From the NCBI GenBank assembly GCA_024227155.1, contig JAAELB010000339.1, positions 1 through 64,000 of the forward strand: a stretch of DNA of 64,000 bases, written 5' to 3'. Made by a program: the position numbers and the translations under genes. Position 1 is the stretch's first letter. Each line of letters begins with the position of its first letter. The stretch is from Desulfobulbaceae bacterium. GTDB lineage: Bacteria > Desulfobacterota > Desulfobulbia > Desulfobulbales > Desulfocapsaceae. Shown here piece after piece: positions 17,425 through 25,786 of the stretch. The notes under the pieces were generated by a model. That model worked only from the letters and a program-made list of their open reading frames with translations, was not told the origin of the DNA and did no database searches.

Positions 17425-18743
17425 ATCCCGCTTTAATTGTATTGCTCATGTTTGTGGCGGTCATTGTTCTTTTCGTCATGAGAACACCGGTTGCCTTTAC
17501 CCTGGGAAGTGTAGGTATCGTTGCCTTATACTTAATAAATGGTCCCAGGTTTTTACAAATGTTGCCGCCGTCGATCATCGAAAGTATGACTAGTATTATT
17601 CTTTTGGCAATACCTCTGTTTATCTTTATCGGATGTCTTCTTGAAAAATCAGGGATCGCCGATGAAATATTTGAGATGATTTACAGATGGCTTGGACCGG
17701 TACCGGGTGGTCTTGCCATAGGAACAGTGCTGATCTGTGTTATTTTTGCAGCTATGGTAGGTATCGTTGGTGCTGCAACTGTGACCATGGGGTTGATTGC
17801 GCTTCCGGCGATGCTTAAAAGAAACTACAAAACCTCTCTGGCTATCGGTTGTATTTCAGGAGGGGGGGCTCTGGGCTTTCTCATTCCACCTAGTGTAACA
17901 ATGATTGTTTATGCATCATTGTCCAACCTCTCCATTGGTAAAATGTTTCTTGCCGGTATTATTCCCGGCTTGTTGCTGGCGTTTCTTTTTGTTTCGTATA
18001 TTTTAATCAGAAGCCTGATAAATCCGGAACTTGCTCCGCCAATCCCTGTTGAAGAGAGGGCAACTTGGGGAGAAAAATGGTCTTCCCTGAAAAATTTGAC
18101 CATGCCGTTTATCCTGATCTTTTCCATTATGGGGACCATTTTTTCAGGTCTCGCGACACCCACCGAGGCAGCTGCTGTAGGTGCGGCTGTTGCTATGTGT
18201 ATTGTGTTTGTCAGGAATAGATCTTTTAAGAAGTCAATGGAGACGGTGTTCAACGCATCTGAGCAGGCCGCCTTTTTGACCAGTATGGTCCTGTGGATTA
18301 TTATCGGTTGTCTTGCATTTTCAGCCGTGGTTAATACGCTGGGGCTACCCCTTTTGTTGAAGGAACTTATAGACTCGATAGGCATGAACAGGTGGTCCGT
18401 TCTCATTGCCATGATGTTTAGTTTCTTTTTACTTGGGATGGTAATGGATGATCTGCCTATTATCATGATCACGGTTCCAATCTATGTGCCGTTAATAACT
18501 CTTCTCGGGTTTGACCCACTATGGTTCGGTATCCTGTTTATCGTTAATATGCAAATGGCCTACCTGACACCTCCCTTTGGTTTTGTTCTGTTCTACATGA
18601 AAGGGGTTGTGCCTCCTGGGATTTCAATGGGAGATATTTATAGATCGGTCTGGCCGTTTATTGGACTGCAGGCTGTCTGTCTGGTCCTCATTATGGTGTT
18701 TCCTGAAATAGTTATGTGGCTTCCTTCTGTTGTTGGTATGTAG
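17421..18743 (+). CDS. dctM: TRAP transporter large permease (DctM)
   Basis: The 440-residue protein has about twelve hydrophobic segments, the normal DctM length. Typical motifs include AIPLFIFIGCLLEKSGIADE, GIVGAATVTMGLIALPAML, GFLIPPSVTMIVYASLSNLS and a C-terminal NMQMAYLTPPFGFVLFYMKG. It is the sodium-coupled transport channel of the dctPQM system. The operon ends in a strong hairpin at 18836-18871. Confidence 0.95.
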   Translation: MNPALIVLLMFVAVIVLFVMRTPVAFTLGSVGIVALYLINGPRFLQMLPPSIIESMTSIILLAIPLFIFIGCLLEKSGIADEIFEMIYRWLGPVPGGLAIGTVLICVIFAAMVGIVGAATVTMGLIALPAMLKRNYKTSLAIGCISGGGALGFLIPPSVTMIVYASLSNLSIGKMFLAGIIPGLLLAFLFVSYILIRSLINPELAPPIPVEERATWGEKWSSLKNLTMPFILIFSIMGTIFSGLATPTEAAAVGAAVAMCIVFVRNRSFKKSMETVFNASEQAAFLTSMVLWIIIGCLAFSAVVNTLGLPLLLKELIDSIGMNRWSVLIAMMFSFFLLGMVMDDLPIIMITVPIYVPLITLLGFDPLWFGILFIVNMQMAYLTPPFGFVLFYMKGVVPPGISMGDIYRSVWPFIGLQAVCLVLIMVFPEIVMWLPSVVGM

Positions 18744-18835
18744 GCGAAGAAATATTAGTGAATTTTCATAGAGAATCATCTATATAGAACAACTTTACGT
18801 ATGGCATAACTATTGTGCAATCCCCAGGAAAAAGT

Positions 18836-18871
18836 GATGACTGCTTTGACATAGAAGTCAAAGCAGTCATC
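18836..18871 (+). terminator. Hairpin terminator after dctM
   Basis: A perfect 15-bp stem, GATGACTGCTTTGAC with GTCAAAGCAGTCATC, closes a six-base loop (ATAGAA). It is followed by a T-rich stretch (AAGTATTTTTAAT). It separates dctM from the uspA-like gene. Confidence 0.85.
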
Positions 18872-18936
18872 CAAGTATTTTTAATAATTGCGATGTTTTC
18901 GGGTTATGTTTTATTTTATTAGGAGATGGCAACATC

Positions 18937-19455
18937 ATGTTAAAACCAATTAAGTCGATTCTCTTTGCTACGGATTTATCAACAAATTGTCAGCAAGCTC
19001 TCGACTTCACAATAGCGGTTGCTACACGTTTTCATGCTACCGTTTATTTACTTTATGTTATTGAAAAATTACCTGAGCATGTGGACGGAAGGATTAAAAA
19101 TCTGGTTGGTACTCATCAATGGGAAGAGCTGGTTGAGTCCCATAAAGTATCGGCGCATAAATCCATGCTTGGAAAAACTTCTTCAAATGCAATGATTCGC
19201 AAATCCATTCTTGATTTCTGTAGCCAGGAAGGTATTGAGGATTCCTTTACCGATATTAAATCACGCGAAATTGTAATCAGCTACGGTGAAATTGTTGAGG
19301 ATATCCTGCAGAATGCTGAAACAAAAGGATGTGATTTAATTGTGCTTGGTGGACATCAGAATTTATTCTCAAAGACATCTGTTGGCAGTACAATAAAGGG
19401 TGTTATGAAAAAGAGTAAAATTGCGGTCACAGTAGTACCCCCGGTAAAAGCCTGA
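18937..19455 (+). CDS. Universal stress protein (UspA family)
   Basis: The 172-residue single-domain Usp protein begins ILFATDLSTNCQQALDFTI and ends CDLIVLGGHQN, then VGSTIKGVMKKSKIAVTVV, the nucleotide-binding loop of the family, with the second Gly of the G-x2-G motif apparently replaced. It starts after TTAGGAGATGGCAACATC. Usp genes commonly accompany TRAP operons, and some Usp proteins bind the transporter complex. It has its own terminators on both sides, so it is probably a separate unit. Confidence 0.9.
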   Translation: MLKPIKSILFATDLSTNCQQALDFTIAVATRFHATVYLLYVIEKLPEHVDGRIKNLVGTHQWEELVESHKVSAHKSMLGKTSSNAMIRKSILDFCSQEGIEDSFTDIKSREIVISYGEIVEDILQNAETKGCDLIVLGGHQNLFSKTSVGSTIKGVMKKSKIAVTVVPPVKA

Positions 19456-19484
19456 TTGTCTAGCTTCCTGGTTTGTTGTAATAT

Positions 19485-19533
19485 AGTCCCCTGTGCAGAA
19501 TGTAGTGCATGGGGGACTGTTGTTTTTTCTTTG
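19485..19533 (+). terminator. Rho-independent terminator after the Usp gene
   Basis: The stem AGTCCCC-TGTGCA pairs with TGCAT-GGGGGACT around a short loop (19485-19518), followed by TGTTGTTTTTTCTTTG. Confidence 0.85.
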
Positions 19534-19678
19534 TAACCCAACCTTTCTATGGGGTTGAGGGCTGTGTTGTATCTCTTCGGGCGTGTCTATGCCGCATAAT
19601 CCTTCACATGTTTTGACATCGCCTCAATCACTTGATTTTCGAACGGAAACTTTCATAAATATCTATTTAATAACCTAG

Positions 19679-21424
19679 GTGGCTGCTGTGATAAAGGATA
19701 TTAGTGATAAAGACATTGTTGAATATTTCAGCAGTGGCATTATTGCGACTGATAAGTTTGCGATTATCTCCCGTGTTAACCGGGCGAGTGAAAAACAATT
19801 ACAAATTGTCGCAAAAGAGTTTATTGGTAAAAAAATATCTGAGGTTCTTCCTGGCTTTCATCCTCTAGTGATGGAGTGTTTACAAAGCGGGAAATCGTTG
19901 ATGAATCAATCGGTGGCTGTGGTTCAGGGGCAATTGGTAGTTCATGTCAATCCTCTCAGGTCTGTTCAGGGTGTCACCGGTGCAGTCATAAATTTCAACC
20001 TCTCTGATTTTTCTGAAGTTTCCGTCAAACAGTCAGATACTTATATGGAACTTAGTCGACAGCTAGAGACTATTATCGGTGCCTCTTCAGATGGGATTTG
20101 GGTTTGTAATGGTGACGGTGTCGTCGTTACCATCAACAGCGCATCGGAATCACTCAATGGTATTAAGGCTAAAGACGTTGTCGGTAAGAATGTTTCAGAG
20201 TTTCTCGACAAGAACAACTTTGACCAGTTAGTCACTACCAAAGTTCTTGGTAGCGGTGAGCAGGAGACAATTGTTCAGCGTGTGCATAAAACCAACAGGC
20301 TCCTGTTGTGCACCGGGACTCCGGCGAGGGACGAAGACGGCAACATTGTCCTCATCGTTGTTAACGAAAGAGACATGACAGAGCTCCAGACTTTACGCAG
20401 TAAGTTTGAGCAAAACAAAAAACTTACCGCAAAGTATAAAGAAGAGTTGTCAGAATTATCACTGCGCGAACTTGAAAACAACACCATCATTGCCGACAGT
20501 AGTCTGATGAAACAAATTCTTCAAAAGTCTTTGAAGCTTGCACATATCGGTGCCTCGAACATTTTGATTTTAGGTGCCTCAGGTACCGGCAAAGGGCTAT
20601 TGGCAAAATCTATACACAAAAACAGCATCAGGCGTGAGAACCCATTTATAGAGATAAATTGCGCCGCAATTCCTGAAAATCTTCTGGAGGCAGAGCTCTT
20701 TGGTTTTGAAAAGGGTGCTTTTAGTGGTGCGGCAGAAATTGGTAAAGTCGGTTTGTTTGAATTGGCTCAAGGGGGAACTCTTTTTCTCGATGAAATTGGC
20801 GACATGCCTATAAATCTGCAGACAAAGCTTCTTAAGTATCTTGATGATAAGCAATTCAGACGACTTGGCGGAACAAAAATAATAAAGGTGGAGTGCGCTA
20901 CAATCTCTGCAACCAATAGAAATCTGCAGGATCGTGTGAGTAACAACCTCTTCCGGGAAGATCTATTTTACCGACTCAGCAGCTTTACCTTAGAGATACC
21001 TGCGTTGTGTGATCGCAGGGATGACATTCCTGGGTTGGTTCAATTTTATCTGGAAAAATACAATAAAAAATATAACAGGTCCACCCACGTCAGTTCTGCT
21101 GTTGTAGCACAACTGCAAGACTATTCCTTTCCCGGTAACGTGCGTGAGTTAAAAAGTATAATTGAAAATGGAGTTGTCCTTAGTGAGGAGGCAACCTTAG
21201 ACAGGTATCTTGCCAGTATAGAAAAAAATAGGACGCCGTTGTTTCCTGACCTTGAGCTGGTTTCTTCATCTGAACAGGTGGATTTGTCGTCAACTCTTAA
21301 AGAGGTAGAAAAACAACTCCTTATTAAAGCAAAGCAACATTGTAAGACAACCAGGCAAATGTCAACATTTCTCAATATTTGCCAATCAACTGTGGTGAGA
21401 AAATTGCAAAAACATGGCTTGTAG
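19679..21424 (+). CDS. PAS-domain sigma-54 interaction activator
   Basis: The 581-residue enhancer-binding protein has two PAS domains (about 10-115 and 125-240). These are followed by an AAA+ domain with Walker A GASGTGKGLLAK, the sigma-54 contact loop ELFGFEKGAFSGAAEIGKVG (GAFTGA variant GAFSGA), Walker B GTLFLDEIGDMP, and a C-terminal Fis-type HTH (KTTRQMSTFLNICQSTVVRKL). Start choice is uncertain: GTG 19679 or GTG 19688 (after AGGTGG). A good -24/-12 promoter lies 0.7 kb downstream in front of the aminotransferase gene, and is the best candidate target. The PAS domains may sense a substrate acid. Confidence 0.9.
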   Translation: MAAVIKDISDKDIVEYFSSGIIATDKFAIISRVNRASEKQLQIVAKEFIGKKISEVLPGFHPLVMECLQSGKSLMNQSVAVVQGQLVVHVNPLRSVQGVTGAVINFNLSDFSEVSVKQSDTYMELSRQLETIIGASSDGIWVCNGDGVVVTINSASESLNGIKAKDVVGKNVSEFLDKNNFDQLVTTKVLGSGEQETIVQRVHKTNRLLLCTGTPARDEDGNIVLIVVNERDMTELQTLRSKFEQNKKLTAKYKEELSELSLRELENNTIIADSSLMKQILQKSLKLAHIGASNILILGASGTGKGLLAKSIHKNSIRRENPFIEINCAAIPENLLEAELFGFEKGAFSGAAEIGKVGLFELAQGGTLFLDEIGDMPINLQTKLLKYLDDKQFRRLGGTKIIKVECATISATNRNLQDRVSNNLFREDLFYRLSSFTLEIPALCDRRDDIPGLVQFYLEKYNKKYNRSTHVSSAVVAQLQDYSFPGNVRELKSIIENGVVLSEEATLDRYLASIEKNRTPLFPDLELVSSSEQVDLSSTLKEVEKQLLIKAKQHCKTTRQMSTFLNICQSTVVRKLQKHGL

Positions 21425-21492
21425 CCAGTTGGTCTGCTCGACTCTGTCTTATTGCAATTGATGCCACTTAACATTTACATTGGAGTTTTAAA

Positions 21493-21762
21493 ATGCAACT
21501 GGAGCCTGATAAAGAAGTTAAGATCGAAGTCACCCAGTGTGACTGTGATCTTATGAAAAAAGGTGACTGTATTTATCTGAAAGGTCCTATGATTGATAAA
21601 GAGAAATCTGAAAATATTTGTGTGACTGCGCTTACCGCTATTTATCCATGGGTGATGACAGCTCGCTTTGGTGTTGAGTCGAAAAACCTGGAATTTGATG
21701 ACGGTAGTTATAAAGTCTGGTGTCCTGAAAAATTAGTCGAGTTTACCATCCGTTCTCTGTAA
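21493..21762 (+). CDS. TIGR04076-like small cysteine-rich protein
   Basis: The 89-residue protein starts after ATTGGAGTTTTAAA. It has six cysteines (QCDCDLMKKGDCIYL, ENICVTALTAIYPW, KVWCPEK). The order K-G-D-C, then a central C, then C-P near the end, matches the TIGR04076 family of small proteins common in anaerobes, whose function is unknown. It sits between the sigma-54 activator and a strong terminator, and may be co-transcribed with the activator (68-base gap). Confidence 0.7.
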   Translation: MQLEPDKEVKIEVTQCDCDLMKKGDCIYLKGPMIDKEKSENICVTALTAIYPWVMTARFGVESKNLEFDDGSYKVWCPEKLVEFTIRSL

Positions 21763-21773
21763 AAATCGCCATA

Positions 21774-21815
21774 ACAAACAAGCCCTGATGCTGTATTGCA
21801 TCGGGGCTTGTTTGT
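21774..21815. terminator. Long perfect hairpin terminator
   Basis: ACAAACAAGCCCTGATGC pairs with GCATCGGGGCTTGTTTGT around TGTATT, with one G-T pair. The A-rich and T-rich flanks allow it to work in either direction. It insulates the TIGR04076-like gene from the aminotransferase region. Confidence 0.85.
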
Positions 21816-22108
21816 AACGCTGAATATTTTCTGTGAAGTGGTATTCTGCCACCTCCTGATCCTGTCAATTCGTCTTTTCCTTTTAATATAACTTACTGTA
21901 ACAAGGACGTAAAACGGGTTGAACTCCCATGTTTCCTTCGTAATTTTCTGCGGGCTCATTTTGATGCAGTTTGGTATCGGCTGATTGTCGTGCAAGAACG
22001 GCAGGATAGGTCTGTGTGATGCTGATGTGCATCAGGTTGAAAAGTATTAGTACTTCTTTTGGGCTGTATCTTGATGTTATTGCGTTGTATTTTCTGTATG
22101 AGTACTTC

Positions 22109-22124
22109 TGGCATTGTATTTGCT
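22109..22124 (+). promoter_or_regulatory. Sigma-54 (-24/-12) promoter for the aminotransferase gene
   Basis: TGGCATTGTATTTGCT matches the consensus TGGCAC-N5-TTGCW: GG and GC are exactly ten bases apart (22110-22111 and 22122-22123). Transcription should begin near 22135, giving a leader of about 45 bases before ATG 22181. The enhancer-binding protein at 19679-21424 is the obvious candidate activator. Confidence 0.7.
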
Positions 22125-22180
22125 TAATTGGTGTTATCAGTGTAGTTGGTCAAGTTAAAACAAATCAAAAAGGTGAAGAA

Positions 22181-23488
22181 ATGACTAAGCAACAAACAAA
22201 TGCAGCTCTCCACGAGCGTCGTAATAACGTTATTGCAAAAGGTTTTGGCAGCGCAACAACAAAATATATCTCCCATGCCAAAGGAGCGATTATTACAGAT
22301 GTCGAGGGGCAGGACTATATCGACTTTGCAGGCGGTATTGCGGTGATGAATGTAGGCCATTCCCACCCAAAGGTCGTTAAGGCCTTGAAAGATCAGGCTG
22401 AAAAATTAACACACACCTGTTTTATGGTAGCTCCCTATGAATCACCTGTAGAGTTGGCTGAAAAGTTGTGTGATGCAGCCCCTGGAGATTCAAAAAAATC
22501 AGTTATGTTTGTAAGTACCGGTGCCGAAGCCGTTGAAAATGCAATTAAAATAGCCAGGTATCACACCCAGAAAACTGGAATAATTGCTTTTGAGAATGCT
22601 TTTCATGGTCGTACTTTGATGGGTATGACACTTACTTCTAAGATTAAGCCGTACAAGCACGGCCTCGGTCCCTTCGCACCTGAAGTGTATCGTATCCCAT
22701 ACGCAAACTGCTACCGCTGTCCTTTTGGTCAAGAACATCCTGGTTGTAATCTTGAATGTGCAGAGCATCTGGAAGATTTCTTTATTAGTTATGTTGGTGC
22801 AGAGCAGACAGCTGCAATCATCATCGAACCTGTTCAGGGCGAAGGTGGTTTTATTGCACCTCCTAAAGAGTATTTCAAGAAACTGAAGTCCCTTTGTGAG
22901 AAAAACTCAGTCCTTATGATTGCGGATGAAATTCAGACCGGTATCGGCAGGACTGGTTATATGTTTGCAATGGAGTATTACGGAGTTGAGGCAGATATTA
23001 CAACTGTAGCTAAGAGTCTTGGTGCCGGAATGCCCATTAGTGCGGTGATAGGTAAAAAGGAAATAATGGATTCCGTACACCCTGCTGGTATTGGTGGAAC
23101 CTACAGTGCTAATCCTATGTGCTGTGAGGCTGCACTTGCGGTTTTTGATATCTTTGAGTCAGAAGATCTCCTCACCAAGGCGAAGCAGCTTGGCGAAAAA
23201 CTTCATGCAACTTTCACCTCATTTCAGGAAAAGCATGCACTCATTGGAGATGTGCGAGGTGTTGGTCCGATGATAGCCATAGAGCTTGTTTCAGATCGGG
23301 AAAAGAAGACACCTGCACCTGAAAAAGCCAAGCAGCTTGTAGATTTTTGTCTAGAGAGAAACCTGATCATTTTGTCCTGTGGTACCTACGGAAATGTTAT
23401 ACGTCTTCTCATGCCGCTGGTTATTACCGATGAACAGCTGGATAAGGGTATGGAAATTATAGAGAACGGATTGACCGCTATCTCTTAA
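22181..23488 (+). CDS. gabT: 4-aminobutyrate / 5-aminovalerate aminotransferase
   Basis: The 435-residue class III PLP enzyme starts at ATG 22181, after AAAAAGGTGAAGAA; an upstream in-frame start at 22016 would lie before the promoter. GabT features include FVSTGAEAVENAIKIARYHT, IAFENAFHGRTLMGMTLTSK, AAIIIEPVQGEGGFI, IADEIQTGIGRTGYMFAMEY and the PLP lysine K278 in TTVAKSLGAGMP. It transfers the terminal amino group to 2-oxoglutarate. GabT and DavT cannot be separated by sight. The neighbouring glutarate genes favour 5-aminovalerate (giving glutarate semialdehyde), while a GABA route is equally legitimate on sequence. Confidence 0.9.
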   Translation: MTKQQTNAALHERRNNVIAKGFGSATTKYISHAKGAIITDVEGQDYIDFAGGIAVMNVGHSHPKVVKALKDQAEKLTHTCFMVAPYESPVELAEKLCDAAPGDSKKSVMFVSTGAEAVENAIKIARYHTQKTGIIAFENAFHGRTLMGMTLTSKIKPYKHGLGPFAPEVYRIPYANCYRCPFGQEHPGCNLECAEHLEDFFISYVGAEQTAAIIIEPVQGEGGFIAPPKEYFKKLKSLCEKNSVLMIADEIQTGIGRTGYMFAMEYYGVEADITTVAKSLGAGMPISAVIGKKEIMDSVHPAGIGGTYSANPMCCEAALAVFDIFESEDLLTKAKQLGEKLHATFTSFQEKHALIGDVRGVGPMIAIELVSDREKKTPAPEKAKQLVDFCLERNLIILSCGTYGNVIRLLMPLVITDEQLDKGMEIIENGLTAIS

Positions 23489-23634
23489 GAGTTCAATGTT
23501 GTAGCTACAGCTTAGGATTCTATTGTAATCGACATTGCTGGAGTGGATAACATATTGATTGTAAGATGTATTCCATGTGCACGATCCGCGACAATTGTGC
23601 TGTTTGGTGAGATATCAATGTGTTGTTTGCTTCA

Positions 23635-23730
23635 GGTTTCACGGGGCCGACAGACTACTGGGCTGTGCAGGTTTCACAGGAGTGACCGGGGTGGGTGAAA
23701 GAACAAACCATTCACCTGTCACCTCGGTCT
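23635..23730 (+). promoter_or_regulatory. Structured 5' leader upstream of the aldehyde oxidoreductase gene, possible Moco/Tuco-type riboswitch
   Basis: Between the aminotransferase and AOR genes lie several adjoining stems. They are GGTTTCAC-AGGA-GTGACC (23670-23687) and GGTGAA...TTCACC (23694-23716), and an outer pairing GACCG...CGGTC (23684-23729) that competes with the first for GTGACC. The element ends 29 bases before the AOR start, and its RBS lies in between. Molybdenum/tungsten cofactor RNA motifs are known in front of genes for enzymes that use these cofactors, which fits AOR. The class assignment is unverified. Confidence 0.4.
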
Positions 23731-23758
23731 GCATTATTTATGATCAACGAGGTAACAC

Positions 23759-25540
23759 ATGTTTGGATACTATAATCGCACTTTAACAATCAATCTCACA
23801 GACAAGTCAGTCACCATAGAACCGGTCAGCGATGATGTCCTTGCTGAATGTTTTGGGGGCAAGGGACTCGCCACACGTCTGTTGCTTGAGCGAAATAAGG
23901 CGGGAGTCGATCCTCTTTCACCGGAGAATCATCTTATTTTTGCAACAGGATCTTTCTGCGGGGGGCGGATGTGGGGTGCGAGCCGCTACGGAGTGTTTAC
24001 CAAATCCCCCCTTACCGGTTTTTATGCCGAATCCTATTCTGGTGGAAAAGTACCTGAGGCCATCGATTCAGCAGGGTTTGATGCAATAATCCTGACCGGA
24101 AAGTCAGAGCGTCCAACTGTTCTGACAATTACCCCTGAGGGTGCAGAGTTCCATGATGCCGGAGATTTATGGGGCACTGATTCTATTAAAGCAGAAGAAG
24201 TTGCCTTGGATCGTTTTTCAACTGATGTAGAAAATTATCGAAAACCTGGTGCGGTGACAATTGGGCCTGCAGGGGAAGAGATGGTCAAGTTTGCCCTTAT
24301 TGCCAATGATAAATGGCGATGTGCAGGCAGGACTGGAGCTGGGGCTGTTATGGGGTCCAAACTCGTGAAGGCCATAGTTTTCCAGGGAGACAGGAAGCGG
24401 CAGTACGCTGACCCGGATGGTGTTGCGGAGTTTGCCAGAGAATTTGGCAGTAAAAACAGTCAGGGCCCGGGTGCGAAGGCGTATAAAGCGATGGGCACGA
24501 CCATGATGGTTTCTCTCATGAACAATGTAGGCGCCTTTCCTGCAAAATATTGGAGCCAGGGATCCTGCGAACACTGGGAGCAGATCAGTGGGGAAAAATT
24601 TCATGAAGATCATGACGTAAAACCACATTCGTGTGCTAAATGTTTTATGGCCTGTGGCCGAATGGCTACCATAAAAAAAGGTCGTCACGAAGGACTTAAG
24701 CTCGAAGGGCCAGAGTACGAAACGATATATTCCTTCGGCGGGCTCTGTATGGTTGATGACATGGCTGAAATTGTTTATCTCAACGATATCTGCGATAGAC
24801 TTGGAATGGACACAATTACTGCCGGTAATCTCTGTGGTCTTGCTATAGAGGCAAAGTTGCGTGGCAAGATTGATTTCGATATTGAATATGGCAATGTTGA
24901 CCAGATCGCGACTCTGCTGCAGATGATATCGGATCGAGAAGGCATTGGTGAAATTCTCGCAAATGGCATTATTCCAGCTTCAGAAGCCTGGGGCCTTGAA
25001 GACATTGCAATACATGTCAAAGGGATGGAGCCTGCAGGCTATGATCCCCGGGCATTAAAAGGAATGGGCCTCACTTTTGGTACCTCCCCAAGAGGAGCAT
25101 GTCACTTGAGGACAACCTTTTACAAGCCTGAACTCTCAGGGATCATCCCACCGGAGCAAACCGAAGACAAGGCCAAGTTGCTCATTGAGTATGAAGATCG
25201 CCTCAATATATTTGACACCCTGGTGCTCTGCCGATTTTATCGGGACATGTATACCTGGGAAGAACTTGAACCAGCCCTGCGCGCTGTCACTGGCCAACCC
25301 AGCAGTCTGGCAGACTTGCAGAAGGTTGCCAGGACTATCCTCAACATGACCAGAGCATTTAATTTGCAAGAGGGTTTGACTGCAGAAGATGACAGGCTGC
25401 CTAAGCGTATACACAAGGAGTCATTGCCTTCAGGAAAATCGCTTACTGCCGATGAAATGGAACTCATGCTTAGTGATTACTACAGGTTGAGAGAGTGGGA
25501 CGCAAATGGAGTCCCTCTTGAAGGACCTGTCGCAGGTTGA
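23759..25540 (+). CDS. Tungsten-type aldehyde:ferredoxin oxidoreductase
   Basis: The 593-residue protein has the usual AOR length. The N-terminal pterin-binding domain contains FGGKGLATRLLLERN, GSFCGGRMWGASRYGVFTKS and the IGPAGE segment. The [4Fe-4S] ligands are CAKCFMACGR plus a later Cys in DTLVLCRFYRD. It oxidises aldehydes to acids with ferredoxin as acceptor. Placed after a GabT/DavT aminotransferase, it may oxidise the semialdehyde product (glutarate or succinate semialdehyde) in place of an NAD(P)-dependent dehydrogenase. Start ATG 23759 follows CGAGGTAACAC. No MoaD-like partner gene is adjacent. Confidence 0.9.
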   Translation: MFGYYNRTLTINLTDKSVTIEPVSDDVLAECFGGKGLATRLLLERNKAGVDPLSPENHLIFATGSFCGGRMWGASRYGVFTKSPLTGFYAESYSGGKVPEAIDSAGFDAIILTGKSERPTVLTITPEGAEFHDAGDLWGTDSIKAEEVALDRFSTDVENYRKPGAVTIGPAGEEMVKFALIANDKWRCAGRTGAGAVMGSKLVKAIVFQGDRKRQYADPDGVAEFAREFGSKNSQGPGAKAYKAMGTTMMVSLMNNVGAFPAKYWSQGSCEHWEQISGEKFHEDHDVKPHSCAKCFMACGRMATIKKGRHEGLKLEGPEYETIYSFGGLCMVDDMAEIVYLNDICDRLGMDTITAGNLCGLAIEAKLRGKIDFDIEYGNVDQIATLLQMISDREGIGEILANGIIPASEAWGLEDIAIHVKGMEPAGYDPRALKGMGLTFGTSPRGACHLRTTFYKPELSGIIPPEQTEDKAKLLIEYEDRLNIFDTLVLCRFYRDMYTWEELEPALRAVTGQPSSLADLQKVARTILNMTRAFNLQEGLTAEDDRLPKRIHKESLPSGKSLTADEMELMLSDYYRLREWDANGVPLEGPVAG

Positions 25541-25559
25541 CATTTTTTAGTACCTTATA

Positions 25560-25594
25560 AATTATTTTCTGCGTTTTTGTGGCAGAAAATAATT
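25560..25594. terminator. AT-rich hairpin after the AOR gene
   Basis: AATTATTTTCTGC pairs perfectly with GCAGAAAATAATT around GTTTTTGTG, directly before the R2 element. It lacks a classic T tail after the stem but is well placed as a terminator. Confidence 0.6.
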
Positions 25595-25596
25595 TG

Positions 25597-25737
25597 GTGA
25601 AGGTACTTATCCAAGCATTTCAAAACGTTCCGATTTATTCGGGTTAGGGATTAAACAATCATCCTGCTCCTGGCAGGGTGGTTGATCTAACCCCTAACTC
25701 AAGCAAATGCGAAGTAAGCCGGGTTAAGCACCTTCAC
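25597..25737. repeat. R2 inverted-repeat element, complete copy
   Basis: The 141-bp element begins GTGAAGGTACTTATCC and ends GGTTAAGCACCTTCAC, giving imperfect terminal inverted repeats. The interior includes the hairpin CCGATTTATTCGG and GCATTT...AAATGC-type complementary segments. Left-end fragments of the same element occur at 8716, 44031, 57100 and 57286. Confidence 0.75.
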
Positions 25738-25786
25738 AAAATACATTCATAAAAAACATAAACTGATGTCCTATCAGGAGAATACC

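Noticed and set aside
18800-18825. Sigma-54-like TGGCATAACTATTGTGC after dctM
   Set aside because: The -12 element would be GT rather than GC at the right distance, and a terminator follows immediately.
22016-22180. Longer N-terminus for the aminotransferase
   Set aside because: The extension covers the sigma-54 promoter, is hydrophobic and unlike the family, while ATG 22181 has a good RBS.
23577-23786. Short plus-strand open frame in the AOR leader
   Set aside because: It overlaps the structured leader and the AOR start, with no RBS and no recognisable product.
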